A stretch of 64,000 bases of DNA from Kiritimatiellia bacterium (GTDB taxonomy: Bacteria; Verrucomicrobiota; Kiritimatiellia; RFP12; UBA1067): the NCBI GenBank assembly GCA_017525225.1, contig JAFXTB010000162.1:1-64000 (forward strand). The letters run 5' to 3'. Under the pieces are notes generated by a model. It ran no database searches. It had not been told where the DNA came from and worked only from the letters and a program-made list of their open reading frames with translations. The position numbers and the translations under genes are program-made. Positions 36,931 to 46,136 of this stretch are shown one piece after another; positions within the stretch are counted from its first letter, which is position 1; every line of letters starts with the position of its first letter.

Positions 36931-39659
36931 CGTTGTTCTCCTTTGCCTGGCTTTTTGCCAAAATTCTCGGAACCTTGTCCACGCGGACGGTTGTAGCCGC
37001 CGCGCCTCACCCAGCAGCTGCGGCATTCGCATTCGTCGTCGCGGCCGCAGGTGCCCTGGATGTCATGGTACGGGATAGGCTTGAGGGCTTTGCGGCAGAG
37101 TTCAAGGAATCGCGCATGGTCGGGAGACTTCTCGCCGCCGACAAGGTCCAGCACGCGGCTCAGGCGCTCGTCGCCACGGTTGACGAGCGCGTCGAAGGGC
37201 TGGGCTGCGACCTTGGCACCAAGCCGGGCCTGCACGGCCTGGCGGAGCGCGCGCTCGCCGTCCGGGTCTATCTCGCGCGCATCCGGACCGTTCCATCCGT
37301 ATCCCGAGGCCGTGGCGAAGCGCGGCACGCTGAAGTCCATCCACAGGATGAGCTTCTTCCATTCATCGTCCGTGAGCGCAGGACCATGCCCCGACTTCAG
37401 TTTCTTGGTAAGTCCGCTCGCGGCGGCGAAGTAGTCGTAGCACTTCGAATAGTGCGACTCCTTATAGGCGTGCAGATAGGCCAGCTGGCGGCGCTGGACG
37501 AGGTTCGTCACGACATCCGGCGCGATGAGCGAGAACGTGCCCTTCCCGTCCAGTCCGTGGCACGATATGCACTTGCGGTCGAAGATGGGCTGGACCGAGA
37601 GCGCGAAGGAGAACGGACCGGAATAGCCAAGGTCCACCTCCGGCACGGGATCGTGCACCTTCCCCAGACGCGCCTTGGTATTCGTGTTCGGTTTCGCGGG
37701 CGCGGCCTGCGACTTGTTCTCGTGGCAGCCCGCGCACCCCTGTATCTCGCCTTTCTGGGAGAAGATGAAGGATCGCATCGTGAGGATGGCCATCCCGTTC
37801 TTGTCCAGGGCCTGCAGCTGTATGGCGACGCCGGAGGGTATCCTGAACGCGGCCGAACCGTCATCCTCCACCGGCACGGTGCCGAGGCTCTCCTTGTAGA
37901 GATCCAGGTCCGAGCCGGCATTGAGCGTACGGCGGCGGCATATAGGCAGGTTGATGAGCCTGTTGATACGCAGCGCCTTCACGCTGCCCTTGGGCAGATC
38001 CGTACGCGTATCGTACACGTTCTCCACGTAGCAGACGCCGGACGTGGGCGCGCTGTCCTGCGGCGGCAGCACGCTCGCCAGCACCGGCGGACGCTTCCGC
38101 TTGATGAGCGGGATCGGATTGAAGGTCGATATGGTGGGATCCTTGTAGATGAGTTCTCGCCCGCCAAGCGTATCCACCAGCCATATCCCGTAGGCGGCCT
38201 GTGTAGGCCAGGTCGCCCCGCAGCACTTGGCATGGTACCGGGGATGCCCCGGGGGAAAGGAGGAAGGCTCGTCGGAATACGCGCAGAAGAAGAGTGTGTC
38301 GTTCACCGGCATGGGCGAGCAGTACGTGCCGCCGAGCTGCCAGTTCTCGCCCTCGGGGAACGGCACCTCCGGCGTGATGCGGATGACCGGCGCAAGGCCG
38401 TCCTCGCCCTTGGCGAGATCGAGGAGGAAGAGCGAGCCGGCCGTGATGTTGTGGTGGGCGGATGCCGTCGCCGTCAGCAGCGACGAACCGGGGACCGTCT
38501 TGAGCTCCGTCGCCACGCAGACGTTCTCGGAATAGTTGCCGTAGAGATGCGTCACGCCCGTGCCGTCCGGACGTATCGCCCACAGCGACTGGTGCCACAC
38601 GGCGTTACGGTTCACGTAGTCCCAGCGCGTATAGCCGATGCGGCCGTCGTCCAGCACGGTAGGCTCCCACTCGTTCGCCTCGCCAAAGGAGAGCTGGCGG
38701 ATGTTCCGGGCGCAGGAGTTCTCGCCCACCGGCGGCAGTTCGGCGCGGTAGAGCATGAAGCTGGGCGTCCATCTGCCCCAGTGACAGCGCCCGAAGTTCT
38801 GGCTACGCGTGGATGTGAACACGACGCCTCCATCGGGGAGGTAGCACGGGTCCGCATCCTCGATCATCACGGTCTGCCGGCCCTTCCTCGTCTCCATGGG
38901 ATCGCCGGGGCCGCCGGTCAGCTGCCGCACCCAGCTGCCGTCCACCGCCGCCTCGTAGATGAAGTAGCGGCGGTGCATCACCGAGTATTCGCCGTTCGTG
39001 GTGTCGCAGAGCGGGTTGGTCGGATCGGCGGCGACCCGCCACTTCGTGTAGTTCACGACGTCGCGATGAGCCTTGAGCGCCTTGGCGTCGGCCGGCGGCT
39101 TCGCCTCGTGGTCGCAGAACGCGAAGAGGACGCGGTCCGCGTCCCAGTGCAGGTCGGGGTTGAGCACCGTACCCTTCGGCAGCCTGCCCTTGAGAAGCTC
39201 CGTCTTGCGCGGCAGGGTCTTCCAGTCGTCGAGGGCCACAAGCCCCGGTCCTGGACGCGAATACCGGCCCACGTACTGGTCGACCATGTGGGGGTCGAGA
39301 TGGTACGGTATCCCGCGCTGCACGCACAGGAGCCTTTCGAACTGGAGGTCTGGATGCAGAAAGAGTATGCGGCGGCGGAGCTTCGCGATCTCCCGGCCGA
39401 TGCCGGCGCGGTGGCCCGCGTTAGTCGCGCCGGCGAGCCACTCTGCATCGACCTTCAGCTCCCTTGCATACGGCTTGAGCGTCTTCTCGGGAACCGACTT
39501 CGCCACATAGGCTAGTGTGCGTTCGGCGAGCGCGAGCGCATCGTCTGCGGCGTCGCCGCGCACAGCCGGCGCGTATGCCGCCGCAAGCGCGATAGCGGCC
39601 ACGAGCGCCGCCACGGACAGTCTGCCCGGCAGGGACAGCCCTGAAGACCTCCTCGCCAT
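36927..39659 (-). CDS. HzsA-related di-haem c-type cytochrome domain protein
   Basis: A 910-residue exported protein with a signal peptide to about residue 35. A beta-propeller-like region follows (DPCYLPDGGVVFTSTRSQ, LDDGRIGYTRWDYV). It has two haem c motifs, CAGCH near residue 640 and CISCH near 690, and a Cys-rich C-terminus. The architecture matches the HzsA-related proteins (hydrazine synthase alpha-like) common in planctomycetes and relatives; true hydrazine synthesis is not implied because the other subunits are absent. It may be a periplasmic redox enzyme acting on the operon substrate. It starts 4 nt after glyQS. Confidence 0.72.
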   Translation of the reverse strand: MARRSSGLSLPGRLSVAALVAAIALAAAYAPAVRGDAADDALALAERTLAYVAKSVPEKTLKPYARELKVDAEWLAGATNAGHRAGIGREIAKLRRRILFLHPDLQFERLLCVQRGIPYHLDPHMVDQYVGRYSRPGPGLVALDDWKTLPRKTELLKGRLPKGTVLNPDLHWDADRVLFAFCDHEAKPPADAKALKAHRDVVNYTKWRVAADPTNPLCDTTNGEYSVMHRRYFIYEAAVDGSWVRQLTGGPGDPMETRKGRQTVMIEDADPCYLPDGGVVFTSTRSQNFGRCHWGRWTPSFMLYRAELPPVGENSCARNIRQLSFGEANEWEPTVLDDGRIGYTRWDYVNRNAVWHQSLWAIRPDGTGVTHLYGNYSENVCVATELKTVPGSSLLTATASAHHNITAGSLFLLDLAKGEDGLAPVIRITPEVPFPEGENWQLGGTYCSPMPVNDTLFFCAYSDEPSSFPPGHPRYHAKCCGATWPTQAAYGIWLVDTLGGRELIYKDPTISTFNPIPLIKRKRPPVLASVLPPQDSAPTSGVCYVENVYDTRTDLPKGSVKALRINRLINLPICRRRTLNAGSDLDLYKESLGTVPVEDDGSAAFRIPSGVAIQLQALDKNGMAILTMRSFIFSQKGEIQGCAGCHENKSQAAPAKPNTNTKARLGKVHDPVPEVDLGYSGPFSFALSVQPIFDRKCISCHGLDGKGTFSLIAPDVVTNLVQRRQLAYLHAYKESHYSKCYDYFAAASGLTKKLKSGHGPALTDDEWKKLILWMDFSVPRFATASGYGWNGPDAREIDPDGERALRQAVQARLGAKVAAQPFDALVNRGDERLSRVLDLVGGEKSPDHARFLELCRKALKPIPYHDIQGTCGRDDECECRSCWVRRGGYNRPRGQGSENFGKKPGKGEQR

Positions 39660-39663
39660 CGCC

Positions 39664-41271
39664 CTAGAACTCCAGCGCAGAATACATCTTCACCAGGAAT
39701 TCCTCGTACGAGACGCGCTCCTGCTGCATGGTGTCGCGGTCGCGCACCGTGAACTTTCCATCCTTGGGCGACTCCGGGTCCACCGTGATGCACCACGGCG
39801 TGCCCGCCTCGTCCTGCCTGCGGTATCGGCGGCCGATCTGCCCGCTCTCGTCCCAGAAGGCATTCACCTTCTTGCGGAGCTTGCCGAAGATCTCCTGCGC
39901 CATGGCGTAGCATGCCTCGTCCTTCTTGACGAGCGGAAACACCGCCACCTTCACCGGCGCCACCTTCGGACTGAAATGCAGCACCGTGCGCACGTCCTCC
40001 TTGCCCTTGTCGTCCGTGAGTTTCTGCTCCTCGTACGCCTCGCAGAGGAGCGCGAGCATGAGGCGGTCCACACCGGCCGACGGCTCGATCACGTGCGGCA
40101 CGTACTTGCCCTCGAAGAGATTGCGGCAGAACTTCTCCGCCTCGATGGCGTCCTTGCCGCGCGCGACCCAGTCCTTCTGCACCTTCTCGATGAAGGCGGC
40201 TCGCGCGGAATTGTCGAGCTTCTTCGCGGCCTGCTTGAGCGGGTCGTCGAAGACCATCTGGCTCTCGCCGGAATGCTTCTGGTGCTGCGTGAGGTCAAAG
40301 TCGCTGCGCGCGGCGATGCCCTCCAGCTCCTGGCGCCCGAACGGGAAGTCGTACTCGATGTCCACGCACGCGCGGGCGTAGTGGGCGAGCTCGTCGGGCT
40401 TCTGCCAGTACTCCACGAACCGCGATGGCGGCAACCCTACCGCCGTGAGGAACTTCTTGCGCTGCTCAACCCAGTACTTGTGCCACACCTCCCAGCCCCA
40501 GTCGTCCTGCACGGGACCGTCCAGGTCGGGATTGTCCGCGAGCGTCACAACGTGGCCGTGGAGGATCTCCACCGCCTCGTCGGGACGGATGAAGAACTCC
40601 AGCTCCATCTGCTCGAACTCGCGGCTGCGGAACGTGTAGTTGCGCGGCGTCACCTCGTTGCGGAAGCTCTTGCCCATCTGCGCTATGCCGAAAGGCACCT
40701 GCTGGCGCGAGGTGTCATGCACGTTGATGAACTGCGCGAAGATGGCCTGCGCCGTCTCGGGACGCAGGTACGCGACGTTGGAAGGATCGTCGATAGGCCC
40801 CACGACCGTCTTGAACATGAGGTTGAAAGGCTTGGGTTCGGTCATCTCCCCGCCGCAGTACGGGCACGAGAGCGCGTATTCCGGGTTGATGCGCGCGGCT
40901 TTCTTGCCCAGCTCCTCGCGGATGTCGCCCAGCTGGTCGGCGCGCATGAGCTTCTTGCACTGCTTGCACATCGTCATCGGGTCGGCGAACGTGTCCAGGT
41001 GGCCGCTCGCCTTCCATATCCTGGGATGCATGATGATGGTGGCATCCAGGCCGACCACGTCGCTGCGGCCGCGCACGGTGAACTGCCACCATGCCTGCTT
41101 CACGTTCTGCTTCAGCTCGCAACCCAGCGGACCGTAGTCCCAGAACCCCGGCATGCCGCCGTATATTTCACTTGAATGGTAGATGAACCCGCGGCGCTTG
41201 CACAGCGCCACGAGCGGGTCTAGCGTAGACTTGGACTCTTCTGGCATTTCGTCTCGATCCTTCTCTGGCAT
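39664..41271 (-). CDS. glyQS: Glycyl-tRNA synthetase (single-chain, class II)
   Basis: A 535-residue enzyme of the dimeric, bacterial-archaeal GlyRS type that charges tRNA-Gly. It has the class II motifs: the FRNEVTPRNYTFRSREFEQMELEFF region (motif 2) and VIEPSAGVDRLMLALL (motif 3). A CKQCKKL/CPYCGGE pair probably binds zinc. The start is uncertain: ATG 41271 or the ATG eight codons later at 41247; neither has a good ribosome site. It heads the minus-strand run whose other members are metabolic, with a 4-nt gap. Confidence 0.95.
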   Translation of the reverse strand: MPEKDRDEMPEESKSTLDPLVALCKRRGFIYHSSEIYGGMPGFWDYGPLGCELKQNVKQAWWQFTVRGRSDVVGLDATIIMHPRIWKASGHLDTFADPMTMCKQCKKLMRADQLGDIREELGKKAARINPEYALSCPYCGGEMTEPKPFNLMFKTVVGPIDDPSNVAYLRPETAQAIFAQFINVHDTSRQQVPFGIAQMGKSFRNEVTPRNYTFRSREFEQMELEFFIRPDEAVEILHGHVVTLADNPDLDGPVQDDWGWEVWHKYWVEQRKKFLTAVGLPPSRFVEYWQKPDELAHYARACVDIEYDFPFGRQELEGIAARSDFDLTQHQKHSGESQMVFDDPLKQAAKKLDNSARAAFIEKVQKDWVARGKDAIEAEKFCRNLFEGKYVPHVIEPSAGVDRLMLALLCEAYEEQKLTDDKGKEDVRTVLHFSPKVAPVKVAVFPLVKKDEACYAMAQEIFGKLRKKVNAFWDESGQIGRRYRRQDEAGTPWCITVDPESPKDGKFTVRDRDTMQQERVSYEEFLVKMYSALEF

Positions 41272-41335
41272 TTAGTTTAGATGCTTCCATGGTTACCGGG
41301 CGGCGGCGCGTTCGCCACCTCCCGGAAACACGGAT

Positions 41336-41341
41336 ATTATA
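41336..41341 (-). promoter_or_regulatory. TTGGTATAAT promoter for glyQS
   Basis: A minus-strand TATAAT preceded by TTCTTGG, 64 nt before the glyQS start. Unlike many promoters here it leaves a real leader. The leader carries an imperfect GC-rich inverted repeat (41297-41324). I saw no T-box signature. Confidence 0.5.
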
Positions 41342-41394
41342 CCAAGAAACACCCCGTCATGGGGAATAAAATTGATACGTTCTCGCCTGCGCTC

Positions 41395-43818
41395 TCACCT
41401 GAAAGATATGGCGAACACCGAGCGTACCACCGCATAGCCGTTCTCGTCAAGCTTTACGTGCTGGCCGTTGAGCCGCATCTTGCGCAGCTGCGCAGACGTC
41501 AAGCCGGCCGACGTCGTGCCGAACCGCACGCTTGACCCCGCCGGACATGATATGTCCACACGTCCGCTCCAGTCCTCGGATGACGAATCGGCAAATGACA
41601 CCGCAGACGCGTCCCCTACGTCGATTCCGCCGCCGGCGGAGTCCACGAGCAGCCTGCCTACGGACGCCGTAACATCGTCGGCCGAGGCGAACGAGCCGCC
41701 GGCGAGCAGTATGTTCTGCGCGGAATTCATCGTGTCGTCACTGCCGACCATCCATGTTCCGCCCTGTATTTCAAGCGGTTCTACGCAGAAATCCGTCACG
41801 CCGTTCACTTTCATCGTGCCGGCACCCTTCTTTGTAATGCGAAGCTTCTGGTATACGTCTGAGGGGAAGCTCGGAGAATGGAACATCTTCATGTCGCCGG
41901 TGACGGTGAAGTCGACTGCGGCGGATTCCGTAACGTCATCGACGTCAAAAATGTCGCGTACCAATGTTGCCGCATTGTAGGTTGCAAGAATGGAGATGCC
42001 GGTATCCCACACCGATGGAGACGTCCCCGTGATTTTCCATGTGCTGTCGATATTGCCCATGCGGACGGCCTTGCCGTAGCAACGTGCACCGTTCTTCAAA
42101 GTCAGTGAATCCAGATACGTCGAACCTGCCGTATTGACGGCATCGGCGGAGGAACCTGGCTTTATACATTCGCAGCCGAATTCGGCCTCGCCCCCGTCAA
42201 TGGTGATCTTTTGGAAGTCATAGCCGATATTTCCGACAAAATCAATATTTCCGCCCTGCCTCAACTTCCCTCCAGGACCCACGTAGATCTCGCACTTGCC
42301 GTTTGAAACACCCTTGGCATAGTCGAAGCCGTTTGTTGCAATCAAGGACAGTATCCCGTTCTGGCCGACCCTGACGACGCCGTTCGTGGGGAGCCCGGTC
42401 TTTAAAGCGATGCGCAATTCCGACCGGCATGTTTCAGAGTGGCCGAACACCTCGATGACTCCGCCGGTAGTCGAGCCTCCGTGCTCGATAATGACCCTCC
42501 GCCACCGGAAAACTCTTGCGGACAGGCTTGCGACGCAATACCCTGAGCCGGTCGGAGTAGTGGCGTACGAATTATTTTGGGAACAACCGCCGGCCGCAAA
42601 GCTTTTCGTACCGGGCTCTCCCTGGTAGTACCAGCAGCTGGCCGGACAATACTGTATATTGCCGTTATAATCGCGCAACTTGACCAGGACGCCCTTTGTA
42701 TAAGAGCTACCGGATGTCTTGAGCTGCAGTTCAAACTGCAGGACGGTGTTGTTGTTGACCCACGTCATGTAACACACCTGCGCATCCGTCGGAGTCGTGG
42801 TGAGCATGTTGCCTGCCAATTTTCCAGATATGCTGTCCAAATCAAGCTCAACAAGTTTGCTGTCCTGGATGAAATCGTACCAGCCATTCTCCAGCGGACC
42901 GATCTCATGCGTTTGCGCATCATCAGCCACCGTCTCGTCCGTACCGACGCCCAACGTAGCGTTTCCTAGTTCGAGCGACCTGATGGTGGCGTCCTGGTTC
43001 AGGAACGTCACGGAGATGATGTCATCCACCTTCACCTTGCCGGCGCCGTTGAACGTCCCTGAGATACTTACCGTCGCACGCGCTCCGGCAGGGGCGAACT
43101 TAAGTCCGGTGCAACGGTAGCAGTATTCAGGGGTATTGTTTGAAGAAGGTAACGTTGTAGTTCCAATGGTGTATTCGCTCGAAGGCACGTCGAAGTTCAA
43201 TCCAAGTACATTCGTGTTCATCACATACTTTGCATACAAGGTTTTCGCTTTGACGTCGTCGCCATCCTGTTCCAGGCGGATCTTGATCACCTTTGTCGTC
43301 CAGTTGGGGCTCAGACTCTGCTGAAGCTGCACTTCCATCCAGCCATCCCCGCGAACGACATGGTACGGCTCCGCATTGTAGTAGTCTCCACCACCTGCCG
43401 ATCCGCTCAAGTGGGCATAGGCCACTTCGATGTCGGCCAGATCCACATTCTCCTGCACGAGTGTGTATTCATCTAAGAACAACCCCACGTTGGTGCCGGT
43501 CCACGGTTCGAGCGTTCCCGTCCTTATAAACTCAATATCCCCAGCGGCCGTCACGGCGTTTGAGATGCACAGGTTGCCGTGTGGTATGGTCACCGTCGCC
43601 CCGGCGGAGAAATTCATGGCGTCGCCAGAGAAGCAGACGGTATCGTTCGTGGTCACGTTCACCTGCATGGCGGATATGGACGAACCATCCAGCGTCAGCG
43701 TCACCTTGCCGTCACCGAACGACGTTTGCGGATCCGACGCGTCCCATTGATACTCGTACTTTCCGGCGAAGACGCCGGTTGTGGCGACTACGGCGGCAAC
43801 CATAAATACCTTTTTCAT
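41395..43818 (-). CDS. Secreted beta-strand-repeat surface protein
   Basis: An 807-residue protein with a signal peptide to about residue 19 (MKKVFMVAAVVATTGVFAG). The rest is rich in Gly, Thr, Ser and Val, with repeating segments such as GGTWMVGSDDTMNSAQNILLAGGSF and KITIDGGEAEFG. This resembles autotransporter-associated beta-strand or parallel beta-helix passenger domains. No autotransporter barrel or sorting signal is visible at the C-terminus. It is probably an exported surface or matrix protein. GGATGATGATAAG precedes the ATG. Confidence 0.6.
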   Translation of the reverse strand: MKKVFMVAAVVATTGVFAGKYEYQWDASDPQTSFGDGKVTLTLDGSSISAMQVNVTTNDTVCFSGDAMNFSAGATVTIPHGNLCISNAVTAAGDIEFIRTGTLEPWTGTNVGLFLDEYTLVQENVDLADIEVAYAHLSGSAGGGDYYNAEPYHVVRGDGWMEVQLQQSLSPNWTTKVIKIRLEQDGDDVKAKTLYAKYVMNTNVLGLNFDVPSSEYTIGTTTLPSSNNTPEYCYRCTGLKFAPAGARATVSISGTFNGAGKVKVDDIISVTFLNQDATIRSLELGNATLGVGTDETVADDAQTHEIGPLENGWYDFIQDSKLVELDLDSISGKLAGNMLTTTPTDAQVCYMTWVNNNTVLQFELQLKTSGSSYTKGVLVKLRDYNGNIQYCPASCWYYQGEPGTKSFAAGGCSQNNSYATTPTGSGYCVASLSARVFRWRRVIIEHGGSTTGGVIEVFGHSETCRSELRIALKTGLPTNGVVRVGQNGILSLIATNGFDYAKGVSNGKCEIYVGPGGKLRQGGNIDFVGNIGYDFQKITIDGGEAEFGCECIKPGSSADAVNTAGSTYLDSLTLKNGARCYGKAVRMGNIDSTWKITGTSPSVWDTGISILATYNAATLVRDIFDVDDVTESAAVDFTVTGDMKMFHSPSFPSDVYQKLRITKKGAGTMKVNGVTDFCVEPLEIQGGTWMVGSDDTMNSAQNILLAGGSFASADDVTASVGRLLVDSAGGGIDVGDASAVSFADSSSEDWSGRVDISCPAGSSVRFGTTSAGLTSAQLRKMRLNGQHVKLDENGYAVVRSVFAISFR

Positions 43819-43871
43819 CTTATCATCATCCTTTTTACGGAAACCTTCTGCTGAATTCCTCTGTGGCAGAG

Positions 43872-43877
43872 ATTATG
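43872..43877 (-). promoter_or_regulatory. TTTTGGCATAAT promoter for the surface protein gene
   Basis: A minus-strand CATAAT preceded by TTTTGG, 53 nt before the ATG at 43818. It shares the upstream TTTTGG with the TATAAT copies, which suggests TTTTGG is part of the recognition element. Confidence 0.5.
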
Positions 43878-43924
43878 CCAAAACCAGGCCGTTTATACAA
43901 GGGCAAAATATGCGGCTATGCGGA

Positions 43925-44644
43925 TTACATTGTTTTTACCAGTTGGTCCTGTTGCTTCCAATTCCCAATACAGTTGGAGGGCGAACGGAGATGCCCAATT
44001 GTCTTTCTTCGCAAACCCAACATCGCCGTGCCAAGGAGGAACAGCATACCGCCGGACGGTTCGGGGATGTTACCATTCCAAGCCCCGCCACCCACGACCA
44101 TCGGGCCACCGTCGAGATCAATGGCCGAACCCAAAAGAGTCACCTTGCCGGCTCCATCAACATTTAGCGAAACCCATCCATAGAGATATTCTCCAGAGTA
44201 CATACGAGGATCATCAAAGTTGACATTTTCACCCGTCAACTTCTCAACCTGTACTGCCAGGAAAATGTTCCCCGGAACATCCATCTGACTGGAAGTACCT
44301 GTGGAAACTGTGAGTCTTGTCTCTACAAGAGGTCTGTCGTAGTTCCCAAAACTTACCATATCCAGAACGGTTCCGGCATCTGCTATGATCCATTTGCCAG
44401 AGAAACCTGTGACACCTGCCGTTCCACTTAATGTCCGGGAATTTCCGTTTCCATCCAACACAAGAAAAATGTCCGCATAGAAACTCCCGCCAGCACCATC
44501 ATATCCTATCAGATACGAACTCGTTGATGTGAACTCAGACATGTCCACCAGCCCAAAACTATCCCATAATACGGTCGCACCAATCACGGGACGACATAAG
44601 GCAAATGCCATTACGGTCAATCTAACTACTATGCCTGTGTTCAT
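43925..44644 (-). CDS. PEP-CTERM sorting-domain protein (with C-terminal tail)
   Basis: A 239-residue exported protein. ATG 44644 was chosen over one six codons upstream because GAGGTGG lies just before it. A signal peptide precedes a beta-rich domain. Then comes PEPSGGMLFLLGTAMLGLRRK, the PEP-CTERM exosortase signal (PEP, hydrophobic helix, basic cluster). It is unusual in continuing 24 residues past the basic cluster. A paralogous sorting region is in the next gene. Confidence 0.78.
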   Translation of the reverse strand: MNTGIVVRLTVMAFALCRPVIGATVLWDSFGLVDMSEFTSTSSYLIGYDGAGGSFYADIFLVLDGNGNSRTLSGTAGVTGFSGKWIIADAGTVLDMVSFGNYDRPLVETRLTVSTGTSSQMDVPGNIFLAVQVEKLTGENVNFDDPRMYSGEYLYGWVSLNVDGAGKVTLLGSAIDLDGGPMVVGGGAWNGNIPEPSGGMLFLLGTAMLGLRRKTIGHLRSPSNCIGNWKQQDQLVKTM

Positions 44645-44701
44645 TGTCCACCTCTCTACCAAATGCCGTCAAGTTTCCTGTATGGTGTAAAATCAAAGAA
44701 C

Positions 44702-45364
44702 CTAAGTGAATATCCCGGGAGAAGCGAATCCATGACAGATTGAACTCGTTAGCCTCCTCCTAAGCCCCAGCACCGCCGCGCCGAGAAGGAACAGCATACC
44801 GCCGGACGGTTCGGGGATTGGAAGCTGTCCAACAATAAGAGGACCCTCTTCTTCCAATGCACCAATTGGAGCAGACAAAACCCCATCTACACTATACGAA
44901 AGTTCTAACCATCCAAGATGGAGCGAACCTGGACTGTGCCAGTACTCTCGAAAAAAGGCAAGATATACCGAATCTCCACGTTCCAACGATATGGTATAAT
45001 CAGACCTGGCTTCTTCGGGAGATGAATACCTTGCATAGGCAAAATAAGAATCTCGATCCAACATGTAGGATGACGTGACAACATCCCCTATCTGTGCCAA
45101 TACAAATGTGGTAGCATATGCAAGATTCGCCTCTGGTTCGGCCTGGAGAATCAAAGTCACACCTGAGAAAGTGCCATACATCCTCAATTGCGGTGTATTA
45201 TCAAGGTTTTCATAGAGCCTATCATGTACACCGTCTTCGATGACCGACGTTGCAATGTCTGGATATATCCATTGAACACTCGCCGCAGAAGCAACGGTTT
45301 GACAGAAGAAGGCTACAATCAGCGCAATATAGGCTGTTTTCGCTGTGTCATTGTCTACGAACAT
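44702..45364 (-). CDS. PEP-CTERM sorting-domain protein (with C-terminal tail)
   Basis: A 220-residue exported protein. An N-terminal signal segment (TAYIALIVAFFCQTVASA) precedes a beta-rich domain and IPEPSGGMLFLLGAAVLGLRRR, nearly identical at the DNA level to the sorting region of the neighbouring gene. Fifteen or so residues follow the basic cluster, which is atypical. The mature domains of the two neighbours are not obviously alike. GGAG lies 5 nt before the ATG. No exosortase gene is in the window. Confidence 0.75.
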   Translation of the reverse strand: MFVDNDTAKTAYIALIVAFFCQTVASAASVQWIYPDIATSVIEDGVHDRLYENLDNTPQLRMYGTFSGVTLILQAEPEANLAYATTFVLAQIGDVVTSSYMLDRDSYFAYARYSSPEEARSDYTISLERGDSVYLAFFREYWHSPGSLHLGWLELSYSVDGVLSAPIGALEEEGPLIVGQLPIPEPSGGMLFLLGAAVLGLRRRLTSSICHGFASPGIFT

Positions 45365-45413
45365 CGTTACTCCATTTCTTGAATAGTTTGAAAAGTTGAC
45401 AAGTCAAGTGTCT

Positions 45414-45920
45414 TCAGTTGAAAATCCGATGTGTTGTCAAGTATCCGGCGGCAAGCCCGTGTTCCGCGACCCATCCCCATGCCGCGCCGACGAGCGAGGT
45501 CGTTGCGAACAGGTCCACGATGTCGCCCGCGAACAGGGTGTTAGTCGGCCATGCGAGCGACAGATGCGCCATGCCGTTCGACGAGATGGATATCCCCGTG
45601 AAGCACAGGTTCGTCACCTCGGGCGTACCTGAGCGCGGCGGCTCCTGTGGGAGCGCGGGAACAGGCGGCAGCACTGGCGATGGAACGTTCGCGGGCGGCG
45701 AATTTGTTTTTTCACTTGCGAATACGATGAATACGGCGAGGAAGGCAGCGGCGGCGAAGCGCTGGAAGGCGGACATCCTGCGCAGGGCGGAGCGGATTGT
45801 TTCGAACACGCCCAGCGCCTCGATCTTGAGGCACAGCCACGCGAGGGACACCACCGCGAGCAACGCCACAAGCGCCACCTCAAGCGATTTCGCCATCGCA
45901 TCTGCAAGTTCGTCAATCAA
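45414..45920 (-). CDS. Membrane protein of unknown function, possibly truncated
   Basis: A 168-residue protein with two hydrophobic segments (about residues 12-32 and 50-68). A Pro-rich linker (SPPANVPSPVLPPVPALP) and a short exported domain ending AAGYLTTHRIFN follow. The N-terminal membrane part plus linker looks like the front end of a longer surface protein, and the abrupt end suggests a truncation, though no frameshift is proven. A TTTGGTATAAT promoter lies 53 nt upstream. Confidence 0.5.
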   Translation of the reverse strand: MIDELADAMAKSLEVALVALLAVVSLAWLCLKIEALGVFETIRSALRRMSAFQRFAAAAFLAVFIVFASEKTNSPPANVPSPVLPPVPALPQEPPRSGTPEVTNLCFTGISISSNGMAHLSLAWPTNTLFAGDIVDLFATTSLVGAAWGWVAEHGLAAGYLTTHRIFN

Positions 45921-45973
45921 GCTCCAAGCCTCGATATTCCAGACACCTCTCCTCTTTGCCCACTCCGGCCGTG

Positions 45974-45979
45974 ATTATA
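45974..45979 (-). promoter_or_regulatory. TTTGGTATAAT promoter for the 45414-45920 gene
   Basis: A minus-strand TATAAT preceded by CGTTTGG, 53 nt before the ATG at 45920. It is part of the window-wide promoter family. Confidence 0.5.
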
Positions 45980-46136
45980 CCAAACGCCGCTTTGGCGCAT
46001 CAAGCGGAAACGGCAGGTTGATAAAATAGGTCAGCAACTGTAAATTTTGATGAAAATTTTCGGGCATTGTCTAAGGGCGCGAATTCCCTGCATTTTACTA
46101 TTGCACGTTGTCTCAAAAAGGAGTATCATCTATCCA

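Noticed and set aside
36927-39659. True hydrazine synthase
   Set aside because: Only an HzsA-related single protein is present. The beta and gamma subunits and other anammox genes are absent, so the resemblance is to the wider HzsA-related family.
41352-41364. CCCC...GGGG inverted repeat as terminator of the surface protein gene
   Set aside because: The stem is only four or five pairs and no T-run follows, so it is too weak to call.
44993-45000. GGTATAAT within the second PEP-CTERM gene
   Set aside because: It lies inside coding sequence with no gene start in the right place after it, and is probably chance.
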